Source: Sciurus carolinensis (taxonomy: Eukaryota > Chordata > Mammalia > Rodentia > Sciuridae). From it: DNA of 64,000 bases. Of the stretch, positions 24,785-34,657 are shown in pieces. Position numbers and translations under genes: made by a program. Under the pieces are notes generated by a model. The model did no database searches, was not told the DNA's origin, and was given only the letters and a program-made list of their open reading frames with translations. Every line of letters starts with the position of its first letter. Position 1 is the first letter of the stretch. The stretch lies in assembly GCF_902686445.1 (NCBI RefSeq), contig NC_062223.1, forward strand, positions 38,472,998-38,536,997, written 5' to 3'.

Positions 24785-25370
24785 CTTTCTTAGTCTGATT
24801 CACCTAATAACAGAGCATGAAATAGAGATTTATATGCAAATAATTAAAAGAGTTTATTTGGGAACATAATCCTGAGGAGCAGAAATGAAGAATTGTGTGG
24901 AGAAAAGGGAAAGAGGATAGAGTCAGTGCAAGTGAATGGTGTCGTGGTAGATAACTTTTGAGAAAACCACTGAAGAAGAGAGGATCTGTAGAGAAGTCTT
25001 TTTAAAAATGCATCTCAGGACTTTCTACCCTGAAGCAGAAAAGAGATACAGTCTATCCTAATCCCCAGTATTTTTGGTGAAGGATTGTCCCACAGGCTGA
25101 TAACTGTGTTCTTCCAAGATACCTGTGGTAGTGGGAAATGGGAAGTATGTAGGACCCTGAGCCGGAGAAATTCTGGAATGCAGCTGTGTGATGTTGGTTG
25201 AACCCTGGGTGAAAGGGATACTGCAGCCATGGTAGAAATTAAGTTAAGCGAATTGGAAGTGGTCCATAAAAATCCAGCAGCCTTGGAATATAGCTTCATT
25301 TTTTTTTTCACACACTGGCTAGGATACTGGACTATAAACCAAAGAACTCTCCTAAATGGGAGAATCTGAA
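24785..25370 (-). mobile_element. Probable ERV LTR (ERVL-like), minus strand
   Basis: Read on the minus strand, the block contains ccattcacttgcactgact, tctttcccttttctcc, tttctgctcctcagg and then aataaactctttt, a plausible polyadenylation signal. This order matches an old mammalian LTR I recognise only loosely. The ends are not defined by a duplication. Short frames within (25015-25374 minus) are not called. Confidence 0.4.
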
Positions 25371-25384
25371 TCATTATTTGAAAA

Positions 25385-26547
25385 GGAATTGCATATCAGG
25401 AGAATACAAATCAGAACCACACTGAAATTTCATCTCATTCCAATCAGAATGGAAATTATCAATAATATAAATAAAGATAAATGCTGGTAAAGATGTGGGG
25501 GAAAACATACATTCATGCATTGTTAGTGGTACTGCAAATTAGCATAACCACTCTGGAAAGTGGAGGTTTCTCAAAAAACTAGGAATGGAACCACCACATG
25601 ATCTGGCTACCCAGTCCTTGGTATTTATCCAAAAGAACTAAAATCAGCATACTGTAGTGATACAGCACTTCAATGTTTATAGCAACACAATTCAAAATAG
25701 CCAAATTATGGAAACAATTCAGATGTCTGTCAATAGTTAAATGAATCAAGAAAATGTGGTCTATATACATAAAGGAGTTGTATTCAGTCATGAAGAATAA
25801 AATAATGGCATTTGCTGGTAAATGGATGAATACGAAGAAAGTCATTCTATAAGCCAGACCCATAAAATCAAGAGTCAAATTTTTTTCTCTCATATTTGGA
25901 AGTTTGGAGAGGGATGTGGTGGTTCACACCTGTAATGCCAGCAGCAAGGTAAGATAGAGTAAAACAGGAGGATTTCTGGTTCAAGGACAACCTCAGCAAC
26001 TTAACAAGCACCTAAGCAACTTAGTGAGATCCTGTATCAAAATTTAAAAAAATACTAAAAAGATTTGGGAATGTGACCTAGTGGTTAAGCATCCTTGGGT
26101 TCAATCCACAGTACCAAAAAAAAAAAAGGAAGAAAAAATGTATATGTGAATGCTAGAGCAAAATTAGGAGAAGCAGGAGGAGACTGGATATCATAAATAT
26201 AAAGGAAAGATCAGTGGAGTAGGAGAATGAGAGGGAAGGAGAAATGAAGGGTAAGGGGAAAAAATCTGGAATGGGATTTTGAAAAATCATGTTATATACA
26301 TATGTACATGTGCTGAAGGGAATTTTACCTTTATGTATGTGTACAAACCACCAATCAAAAATAAATATATAAAGGAGTGAAAGGAAGATCTTTAGAGTAG
26401 ATAAGGGTGAAAAGGGGAAGGGAAGAGGAGAAGAAAAGAGGGAGAAAATGGGGATGGAAATCAAATTTCTCATATGTATGATTTTGTCAAAATGAACCCA
26501 CATACTATGTAAAATTGAAATCTTCTAATTAAAAAAAAAAAAAAAAA
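25385..26547 (+). mobile_element. L1 3' end, interrupted by a SINE
   Basis: The ORF2 C-terminal remnant runs from 25385 to about 25860 (aatggaaccaccacatga, tggatgaa and similar landmarks). After a SINE at 25915-26130 it resumes as a purine-rich 3'UTR and ends in an A-tail at 26530-26547. The open minus-strand frames in this stretch are antisense to L1 and are not genes. Confidence 0.75.
25915..26125 (+). mobile_element. B1-dID SINE inserted in an L1
   Basis: B1 half (gtggttcacacctgtaatgc, aaaacaggaggatt), linker (cctcagcaacttaacaag), ID half (tgacctagtggttaagc, ttgggttcaat) and an A12 tail. It sits inside the L1 3' end, so it is younger than that L1. Confidence 0.8.
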
Positions 26548-26687
26548 GCAAGTTGATCTACAAAGAGACCTAGGTCAATAAAAGAAAGTAAAAGAAAAAG
26601 AAAGAAAGAAAAAAGGAATTCCTAATTTACTAATGACAAAATAAACTTTATTGATAATTCTGCTAAGGAAACCATTTTTTTTTTTTT

Positions 26688-26858
26688 CTGCTTGGGATGC
26701 TGAGGCAGGAAGAGCATAAGTTCAAAGCCAGCCTCAGCAACAGCGAGATGCTAAGCAACTCAGGGAGTCTCTAAATAAAAGACAAAATAGGGCTGGGAGT
26801 GTAGTTCAGTGGTTGAGTGCCCCTGAGTTCAATCCCCAGTCTCCCACTTCCACGCAAG
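26688..26858 (+). mobile_element. 5'-truncated B1-dID SINE
   Basis: Begins at gcttgggatgctgaggcagg in the B1 half, then gttcaaagccagcctcagc. The ID half (gggctgggagtgtagttcag, gagttcaatcccc) is well preserved. A T-run precedes it. Confidence 0.8.
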
Positions 26859-27959
26859 AAAGACAGTATTAACAAAACAAATGATGATGAACATCTTTTC
26901 ATTTAAAGATCAAAAGAACCTGTATTATTTGACCTAATGTGTTGCATATGATTTTATAGTGATATTTAACTATTAAATGCTAAACCACACATGCTTTATT
27001 TGAAAATATGTACAAATTATTAAGGAAGTAGAGTGTTGAATAGCAGTTGTATACAAAATATGAAGTTATAATGTGAAACCTAAAGAACTATTTGAAAGAA
27101 GGTGAACAGAATTAAAAAGCAAAGAGAAGTATACATTCCATATTTCATAGTGTGATTCTTCTAGATTTCTTTTTAAAGTAGCACACTAGGCTTCTAAACT
27201 ATGTATCTAGCAGATATTACTGAAAGTTGCACCAAAAAAATATTTTCCTATAAATGTTGATGGAGGTGAATGATTTGGGATGAAAAAGTACCATGATCCA
27301 GTGCCATTGTGACTTAATATTAGGAATTGTTTGATGAAATGGAAATCAGGTCATAAAACATGTAAAGCTAGCAAAGTGCTTTTCATGGCAGCATGAAGCA
27401 AGCACAGATATTTCTATTCAGACTTTTTATATGCGTAGTTTGAAAATAATAGTTATTTAAAGGAAAATATTTTTCTTCAGGTTCATTGTTCGATACATAA
27501 GTTCTGAACTACATAAAACTAATAAAAAGTATGTTCTCAACAAATTTAGTGTGGAAGTATGATCTGCTGGTGCAGCTATAATAACATGGCAGCATTTTGA
27601 GTAATTACTCAGAATAAAAATTTTCTGGAGAAAATAAATCAATTCACTATTTTTTCTTTGCAGAGAAAGTTTTGCAAAAAGACAGATGATAAAAGAAAAC
27701 TGACCTTATCTAATCATTGTACTCAGTAATGTAGAAAAATTTATGAGTTATAAAAGAGAGGTAAAAGTAATAAATTAGAGACTTTCTTTATTATAGAATA
27801 ATATAAATGTTGATAATAAAAATAATAGTAATTTCAGCAGTGAGAATAATATTTAGAATTTAAGTATGATATTTATTAGAGTATATTTTATGCTCATAAT
27901 TTTGAATTGTGCAATAAGCTTGTATTTCTACAAGATGTTAAAGTACCTTATGCCCAAAT
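26859..27959. other. Intergenic DNA, nothing recognised
   Basis: AT-rich, with no gene or repeat seen. Confidence 0.5.
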
Positions 27960-28718
27960 ATCTTGCCTGTTTTGGTGCCTATATCATGCTGTTTTTGTAA
28001 CTATAGCTCTATAGTATAATTTTAGGTCTGGTATTTTGATGCCTCTTGGTTTACTTTTCTCACTGAGTATTACTTTGGCTATTCTGGGTCTCTTATTTTT
28101 CCAAATGAATTCCATGGCTGCGTTTTCTATTTCTATGAAGAATGTCATTTGAATTTTCATGGGAATTGCATTAAAACTCTAAACCACTTTTGGTAGTATA
28201 GCCATTTTGATAATATTAATTCTGCCTATCCAAGAACATGGGAGGTCTTTCTATATTGTAAAGTCATCAATTTTTTCCTTTAAGTATTCTATAGTTTTCA
28301 TTGTAAAGGTCTTTCACTTTTTTTCTTTTTAAACTATTGTGAATGTGATAGTTTTCCTGATTTCTTTTTCAGTGGATTCATCATTGGAATGTGATTGATT
28401 TATGGGGTGTTGATTTTGAATCCTGTCACTTTGCTGAATTCATTTATGAGTTCTAGAATAATTCTGGTGGAGATTTTTGTGTCTTCTAAATATAGGATCA
28501 TGTCACCTGCAAACAGAGATAGTTTGAGCTCCTTTTTTCCTCTTCATATCCTTTTAACTCCTTCTCTTGACTAATTTTTTCAAAAACTCTGTGGAATAGG
28601 AATGGTAAAAGTGGGTATCCCTGTCTTGCTCCTGTTTTTAGAAGGAATTCTTTCAGTTTTTCTCCATTCAGAATAATGTTGACCTTGGGTTTGTCATTAT
28701 ATAACTTTTACAATGTTG

Positions 28719-28724
28719 AAGTAT
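28719..28724. repeat. Left target-site duplication of the provirus (aagtat)
   Basis: Identical to 32842-32847. A 6-bp duplication is typical of betaretrovirus-like (class II) elements. The related old L1 at 48391 reads straight through this point, which confirms the pre-insertion sequence. Confidence 0.92.
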
Positions 28725-29041
28725 TATGATCGCCCACCGCCTGCAGGGACAATCACAACGCGTACGCTCTTCTTGATCACAGGAACCAAAAGGGCTTTAT
28801 TCCACAAGTCTCAGACTTATTTTGAGAACATCAGCCTATCAGAGAGTAGACTACCAGGAAAGTCAGCCTATCAAGGAACAGTCTCCAGGCAGATACCAGG
28901 ATTGCCTCATGAATAACAGCCAACCAGAGTTACTTCCTAAAACTTGTATATGAGTGCACCTATGTCTAGCAAGCTGCCAGGTGCCATCTTAGAGATCAGG
29001 CCACGGTGCGGCTCTGGGGCCCTCAGAGCCCACTCCTGACA
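28725..29041 (-). mobile_element. 3' LTR of the provirus
   Basis: 317 bp. In viral sense it begins tgtcaggag and ends gcgatcata, so the 3' terminus deviates from the usual ...aca. It carries an AATAAA (complement at 28797-28802) as polyadenylation signal and a TATA-like atatacaag region. It has 8 bp more than the 5' LTR, a duplication-like agcctatc near 28830. Confidence 0.9.
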
Positions 29042-29051
29042 TCTCCCCCTT
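29042..29051 (-). promoter_or_regulatory. Polypurine tract
   Basis: In viral sense aagggggaga directly abuts the 3' LTR. This is the position and composition of the RNase-H-resistant primer for plus-strand DNA synthesis. Confidence 0.85.
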
Positions 29052-29207
29052 ATTCTTTAAATAAAGAAAAAGATGACTTGGGACCATGCCTGTCTTAGGT
29101 TGTCCATGGCAAATTACATCCTTACCCGTCATTGGAATTCTGACCTCCAGGCGTCAGAACCCTATCTTAGGTTGGTATGCATTTCCACGGATCTTACCCG
29201 TCTTTGA

Positions 29208-30128
29208 CTACTGGTCCATCATGCTTAGCCATACTTGGGGGGATGTGCCTGTCTCAATGGCTGTCAAAGTCTGTACTATAGCCCGTCGATGACATCGGGC
29301 ATCTTGGCGAGCTCTGATATGGCTGTGTATAACATAGGCTATCCCTAAGCAGATAATAATCAGAACAGCTACTGTTCCAGCCCACTGTTTTGTCAATCCC
29401 AGGGCTTTAGATATCAATGCAACTTGAACCCTGGTGGCATTGACTCTGAGTATTTCAGCTCGTAGCTGACTGGTTAAATTATCAAATGTAGATGACCAAT
29501 TGCCAGTAAGGTAGACTGAGAGATTTTTAGATAACATAGCCACAGAGCTAGGGTTATTATAAGCAATAGGGGTGATACACACTGCTCTTAAAGGACAAAC
29601 ACATCCCAGTCCCAAAAGTTCTTGCAAGATATCCACTTGTTCTTGTAGTAAGTCCACTCTTTGATTTACAAGGAGTATGCCTGCTGTTAGATGTTGGTTT
29701 AGGGTCTCTTTAGTCTGTAAGGCTTCAGTTGTATTTTCGCCAAGTGATTGTTGTTGCTGTCTGTATGGTTGTGTCAATGCTGCTGCTGCGGTTGCAGCTG
29801 CCGCTGCAGAGACTGCTACCCTGAGGACCACGGCCGCTGTGATGCCAAAATCTCTCCTGTTTCTTGATAGTAACACTGGCAATTCCGCATCTGTAACAGA
29901 GACTGGGGCTGGTAGGAAGGTAGGAACACACATTAAGACTGCCAGCGGGAACCTAGAAGCATTCCAGCATTGAGAGAGATAGCATAAATCTGAAGTACAA
30001 TTGAGAAAAGTAGTTGTTTCGTTAGTTAGCAGAAACATAAAAGGGGGAAACACACAAACTGGGGTAGGTGGAAAGGTACATAGTTGAACTGTTCCTCCTA
30101 AGAGACTAAAAAGAGGTTGTAAGTTAGT
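29208..30128 (-). pseudogene. env: Retroviral env remnant: end of surface subunit plus intact transmembrane subunit
   Basis: The frame is open from a stop at 30129 to a stop at 29208. The longest track from a GTG-type position (30053) has 281 codons. Positions below count from 30053. Residues 1-62 are cysteine-rich with three N-glycosylation sequons (end of the surface subunit). A basic furin-type site RNRR ends at about 67 and is followed by an alanine-rich hydrophobic fusion peptide (68-92). A heptad-patterned coiled coil spans about 108-150, followed by a cysteine cluster (151, 153, 159) and four more sequons. A membrane span lies at about 224-242, then a basic cytoplasmic tail of some 39 residues. 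Most of the surface subunit is deleted, and there is no ATG or signal peptide in this frame, so it cannot work as an entry protein as it stands. Confidence 0.85.
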
Positions 30129-30529
30129 TCAAGGGGGGAAAGGCTACGAGCATCATGGTCATCAGGAGTATGTTCAGCATCTTCATTTTGTTGGTCTGAG
30201 TTGCTTGTTGGTAGCGTTGGCACTGGTCGAGTTAGTCCCTCAGGAACACAGATAGGCGATGTTTTATCCTGTGGAAACACACAAACCGAGCTGCAGCTTC
30301 AGTAAAGCATCGGGTCCCGGCCGTTCCATCGTCCTGTAAGAACATCCTTCCATTTTACCGTCGCTCTATCATGTTGTTTATGATTGCCATGTCTCTCAGC
30401 GGCAGAACAACCCTCATTATCCAGAGTTAAAAAATTTAAAATAAAGAGGCAAAGAGAAAGTTTATCGTTAGGGGACCTGAAGGTCTCCCCTATTCCCCCT
30501 TTTTGTTTATTTACAAACTTTCTTAGCAC
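30098..30529 (-). pseudogene. pol: Integrase C-terminal remnant (end of pol)
   Basis: Two pieces share one frame (30529-30299 and 30280-30098), separated by a stop near 30297. The first carries ATVKWKDVLTGRWNGRDPML, which resembles the DNA-binding C-terminal domain of betaretroviral integrases. The second carries VCVFPQDKTSP and VPEGLTRPVP, the tail of pol overlapping the env start. Everything upstream (protease, reverse transcriptase, integrase catalytic core) is missing. Confidence 0.75.
30130..30186 (-). pseudogene. Env signal-peptide remnant, out of frame
   Basis: From an ATG at 30186, a short frame (MKMLNILLMTMM...) has the hydrophobic run of a signal peptide and ends at a stop within about 20 codons, next to a run of six C (viral sense). 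It overlaps the end of the pol frame, the usual betaretroviral arrangement. It is out of frame with the main env track downstream, so env is broken here in addition to its large surface-subunit deletion. Confidence 0.6.
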
Positions 30530-31714
30530 TTATTTAGACCCTCATGTATTTTATCACATAAGCACTTTCTTACCCAGAAACATTTTGTTTTTCACTAAAT
30601 ATATTTCCATATCTAGAACCTTTTATTTTTTCTTTCCTATCTGTTGACCTCTTTGTTCACATTCTGAAACAACTCTTATGAAATTTCTGAATTTAAATTA
30701 CTCTATTTTAACAAGATTAAATATTTTGTTATTTATAGTACTCTAATTGAAACACAGTTGAAACTTTTAGAACCCTTTGTGTATAGAATTGTACCTGTTA
30801 GGGCATAACTCTTAGTAACCTTGTTTTTAGTTTAGTGATGGCACAAAACAATTTTCTGTACAAACACATTTGAGTAATCCCATGCATGTCAACTCTAATT
30901 CACTTATTTTGTAAAAACCAAGATATCAGACAAGTGTCCTGAACAGCATTTGCCTGCTTTTTCTTGTTGGAGGAAAGTCCTAGAAAAATTGATGTTAGAC
31001 ATTTTACAAACATCAACATTATATTAGTTTGACCACCTAGAGACTTGCAAGTTATTTTCAAGACATTTTACTTCTATTAGTTTACCCAATTTAAATCGAA
31101 CCTTTTTAAATCACGTTAATTAAAAATATTTGGATCCATTTTTAAATTTTAATTTTAGGAGCGCTCAGTTTTGATACAGACAAAACATGACATCAAACAG
31201 CACAACATACACATAACACAAAATCAAAGGCCTTGAAACTTTACAGGTGAATCTCCATTGCAATGTAACAGATGTTCAAAAACTCTAGTTGAGTAAAAAA
31301 AAAAAATAGAACTGATCAAAAAAGTCACGAGCTCAAAAAATATGTAGAATTAAAAAAAAAAAAAGCAAGAGTCCTGGAAAAATGATATGGCCGTTAATTA
31401 CTTTAGTAAAGCACCATAAAATTTACTTTTGCTGGAGTTCAGGTAAGACTTTTTGCTCTTTTTTTTTTTTTTTTCTTGGGTTTGAGACCGGTCTCCTACT
31501 AAGCCTTTAGGCTTTCTCTATTTACATTTCAATGTAAGCCTTGACTGAGATTTGGATCTGAAAGGGGATAAAATGTTCCAGCAGAAACTTGATGCCTAGG
31601 GCATTTTAACCCTTAATCCTGGTTAGTAATCAATTCAGGTTTGGACGCAGAAAATTGTGAAACAATTATCTCCCAATATTTGTGGGGACTGGGGCTACTA
31701 TATCATACTCCTTA
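30530..31714. other. AT-rich filler inside the provirus, origin unknown
   Basis: About 1.2 kb sits between the gag remnant and the integrase tail, where pro and pol should be. No open frame or retroviral motif was recognised on either strand. It has T/A homopolymers near 31296, 31351 and 31460 and is clearly more AT-rich than gag and env. It could be decayed viral sequence, captured host sequence or a separate insertion. Confidence 0.5.
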
Positions 31715-32347
31715 CTAGGACATGCCACTGATGGTTGGGCTGGTTTGTTTACTATGTGGCAAGTTTCTGGAAGGAGATGCAACGGGAGGAGCCGGCGGTT
31801 CTTTAGGCGGCGGCTCTTTGGGGAGAAACTTGGAGCCCCCTTTGGGAGGTCCTGGAGAGAAGCAGGCCTTAAGGGCGGATAACGTAGGGCAGACTCCTAA
31901 TGGGGGACCCTCCCCTAAACTGATTTCCCTCTTCCTAACAAGTTGTTCCTAACACCCAGTTTCATTTTCCTTGTCTGTCTCTGATCTTATTGACGCCCTT
32001 TCTGATGCTTTAGACCTTTCCTCTTTTATTTCCTCCAAAACCTCTTCCCCTTGTTTTATGGCCTCTCTGCATTTGGTATTAGGAGTATCTAAACACCCTC
32101 TAACTAACATCCATATGGCCATGGTTCCCAGGGGTAATGGTTTTACTCTCTCTGTTGCTCTCAAATCCTCCCCTAGATGCTCCCATTGAAGGATATTCAG
32201 TAATCCCTCGTCCAAGAACCATGGCGCAATATCTTCCACTGTGCGTAAAAAGTTTCGGGCTGTTTTAGTTTCAAGAGGAATTCCATTGGCCCGGAGCAAA
32301 TCCTTTAAGGGACCTTCCATGTGCATTCGTGACATTTCAGTGCCCAT
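31715..32347 (-). pseudogene. gag: Gag remnant: matrix domain and proline-rich segment
   Basis: A 132-codon frame opens at an ATG at 32347 with MG, so the second residue is a potential N-myristoylation glycine as in betaretroviral matrix proteins. A compact helical segment follows with conserved-looking LRANGI and APWFLDEG, then a glutamate-rich stretch. One in-frame TAG (31949-31951) interrupts it. The same frame continues for about 78 further codons rich in proline and lysine (PPKGGSKFLPKEPPP near 31855-31810), ending in a stop at 31715. Capsid and nucleocapsid are not present. Confidence 0.8.
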
Positions 32348-32512
32348 ATTTCTCTATTAAACTAACAGAATGCAAAGCACTTTAACTAGCAAAACAAAAG
32401 CGAAAACACTTACACTCAATCTCTGTTGCTTATCCTGCGAACTTTAACCTGGCCAGACTGTACTTTACTTTCCCTGTATTTACCTGATCAGTTCCTTCTT
32501 TGTGACTCGAGT

Positions 32513-32530
32513 TCCCGGGTTTTGGCACCA
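32513..32530 (-). promoter_or_regulatory. Primer-binding site, tRNA-Phe type
   Basis: In viral sense tggtgccaaaacccggga lies 2 nt after the 5' LTR. It matches the 3' end of mammalian tRNA-Phe at 17 of 18 positions (one G-to-A). tRNA-Phe priming is characteristic of intracisternal A-type particles. Confidence 0.88.
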
Positions 32531-32532
32531 CT

Positions 32533-32841
32533 TATGATCGCCCACCGCCCGCGGGGACAATCACAACACATATGCTCTTCTTGATCACAGGAACCAAAAG
32601 GGCTTTATTCCACAAGTCTCAGACTTATATTGAGAACATCAGAGAGTAGACTACCAGGAAAGTCAGCCTATCAAGGCACAGTCTCCAGGCAGATACCAGG
32701 ATTGCCTCATGTACAACAGTCAACCAGAGTTACTTCCTAAAACTTGTATATGAGCGCAGCTATGTCTGGCAAGCTGCCAGGCGCCATCTTAGAGATCAGG
32801 CCATGGTGTGGCTCTGGGGCCCTCAGAGCCCACCCCTGACA
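32533..32841 (-). mobile_element. 5' LTR of the provirus
   Basis: 309 bp, beginning tgtcagggg in viral sense. It is about 94-95% identical to the 3' LTR by hand count. Many differences are transitions, several at CpG sites (for example acgcgtacg in one versus acacatatg in the other). Confidence 0.9.
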
Positions 32842-32847
32842 AAGTAT
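32842..32847. repeat. Right target-site duplication of the provirus (aagtat)
   Basis: Identical to 28719-28724. Confidence 0.92.
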
Positions 32848-32904
32848 GTTCCTTCTACCCCTAGTTTTCCTAGTGTTTTAAACATGAATGGATGAAATAT
32901 TCTA

Positions 32905-34657
32905 TATATGTCTGTTAAGTCTAAATTACTGATTGTATTATATAGTTCTATAGTTTCATTATTTTGTTTTTGTTTAGAAGATCTGTCCAGTAGTGAGAGA
33001 GGTGTGTTAAAATCTCCCCATTTTATTTTTTTGTGATCTATTTGATTCTTGAAGTAGAGAAGGGTTTGTTTGATTTACATAGATGCTCCATTGTTTGGGG
33101 CATAAACATTTACAATTGTTATGTTTTGCTGATATATAATTCCTTCACACAGTATGAAATGTCCTTCTTTGTCCCTTCTGATTAACCTTGGCTGGAAGTC
33201 CACTTTATCTGATATGAGAATGGAAACCCCTGCTTGTTTACTTAATTCCTATGAGTGAAATGTGTTTTTCCCATCATTTCACCTTCAGTCTGTGGATGTC
33301 TGTGCCTATGAAGTGAGTCTCTTGGAGACAGCATGTTGTTGTTATTTTTTTTTAGTCAAAAATGCAAATCTTTTGATTGATAAGTTTAGGTCATTAAAAT
33401 TCAAGGTTATTATTGAGATATGATTTGTTTTCCCAGTCATTTTGGTTTTTAATTTGACTAACATTCTCCTTGGATTGACTATTCCTCTAGAGACTCTGCA
33501 CCTAACAGAAGATAAAGTAGGCCCAAATCTTTACCATGTCATCCTAGGATCTGACTTCCTTAACAAGACTCCTAAAGCACAAGAAGTAAAATCAAGAATA
33601 AATAAATGGAATGAATTCAAAGTAAAAAGCTTTTTCTCAGCAAAGGAAAAAATCAATAAAATGAAGAGAGAGCCTACAGAATGGGAGAAAATCTTTACCA
33701 TATGCACCTCAGATAGAGCATTAATCTCCAGGATATATAAAGAACTCATAAAACTTAACACCAAAAAGCAAATAACCCAATCAATAAATGGGTTAAGGAA
33801 CTGAACAAACACTTCACAGAAGAAGAAATACAATTGATAAACAAATACATGAAAAATATTCAACATCTCTAGCAATTACAGAAATGCAAATTGAAACTAA
33901 GATTTCATCTCACCCCAGTCAGAATGGAAATTATCAAGAATACATGCAACAATAAATTTTGGTAAGGATGTTGGGAAAAAGGTATATTAACATTGCTTAT
34001 GGGACTTTAAATTGGTGCAACTATTATGGAAAGTGGTATGGAGATTCCTCAGAAAACTCAGAATGGAACCACAATTTGACTCAGTTATCGCACTCCTTGG
34101 TTTATACCCAAAGGACTTAAAATCAGCATATGACAGTGACTGCAGCTCAATCAACATTTATAGCAGCTCAACTCACAATCGCTAAATTATAGAACCAATT
34201 TACGTGCCCTCAACAGATGAATGGATAAAGAAAAAAAGGTATACATACACAATGGAATATTACTCAGCCTTAAATATGAATGAAATTATGTCATTTGCTG
34301 GTAAATGAACAAAGTTGAAGAAAATCATGCTAAGCCAATCACAAAAAAGCAACAGTTAAATGTTTTATCTGATATGCAGATGCTAACTCACAATAAGGGA
34401 AGGGGAGCTAGGGAAGAACAAAGTTACTTTAGGTAGAGGGGAGTGAAGTGAGGGGAGAGGATATGGGAGTACAAAGGATAGTAGAATGAGTTAGACAGTA
34501 ATTACCCTATATACATATGTGACTGCAGGACCGGTGGGATTCTACATCATGTACAACCTGAAAAATGAGAAATCATACTCTATGTATGTATGATGTATCA
34601 CAGTGTATTCTACTGTCATGTATAACTAAAACTGATTTTAAAAAACAAAAAAAAAAG
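32905..34657 (+). mobile_element. Younger L1 with 5' inversion, nested in an old L1
   Basis: Segment 32905-33480 is minus-strand L1: the ORF1-ORF2 gap, ORF2 start and endonuclease (complement of gaccta, agtggacttcc and similar landmarks). From about 33485 plus-strand ORF2 resumes (frame 33442-33804, with KREPTEWEKI and SDRALISRIYKEL), followed by the 3'UTR and an A-rich tail at 34640-34657. Between the two parts roughly the whole reverse-transcriptase region is lost, more than in the other inverted L1s here. It interrupts the older minus-strand L1, which resumes at 34660. Confidence 0.78.

Larger units (their letters stand above)
28725..32841 (-). mobile_element. Defective class II provirus of intracisternal-A type
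   Basis: Two LTRs bound a 4.1-kb minus-strand element. In viral order it has the 5' LTR (32841-32533), a tRNA-Phe-type primer site, a gag fragment, about 1.2 kb without recognised coding, the integrase C terminus, a shortened env, a polypurine tract and the 3' LTR (29041-28725). The aagtat duplications flank it. Protease, reverse transcriptase and most of the integrase are absent, so it cannot replicate by itself. The Phe primer site and gene order point to the intracisternal A-particle group with an env gene (inference). The LTRs differ by about 17 substitutions and one 8-bp indel over roughly 310 bp (hand count), so the insertion is not recent. Confidence 0.88.

Noticed and set aside
29677..29973. 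98-codon plus-strand frame over env
   Set aside because: Antisense to the alanine-rich fusion-peptide region of the env frame; no independent motif.
31682..31952. Plus-strand frames of 66 and 76 codons, glycine- and arginine-rich
   Set aside because: They are antisense shadows of the proline-rich gag segment on the minus strand.
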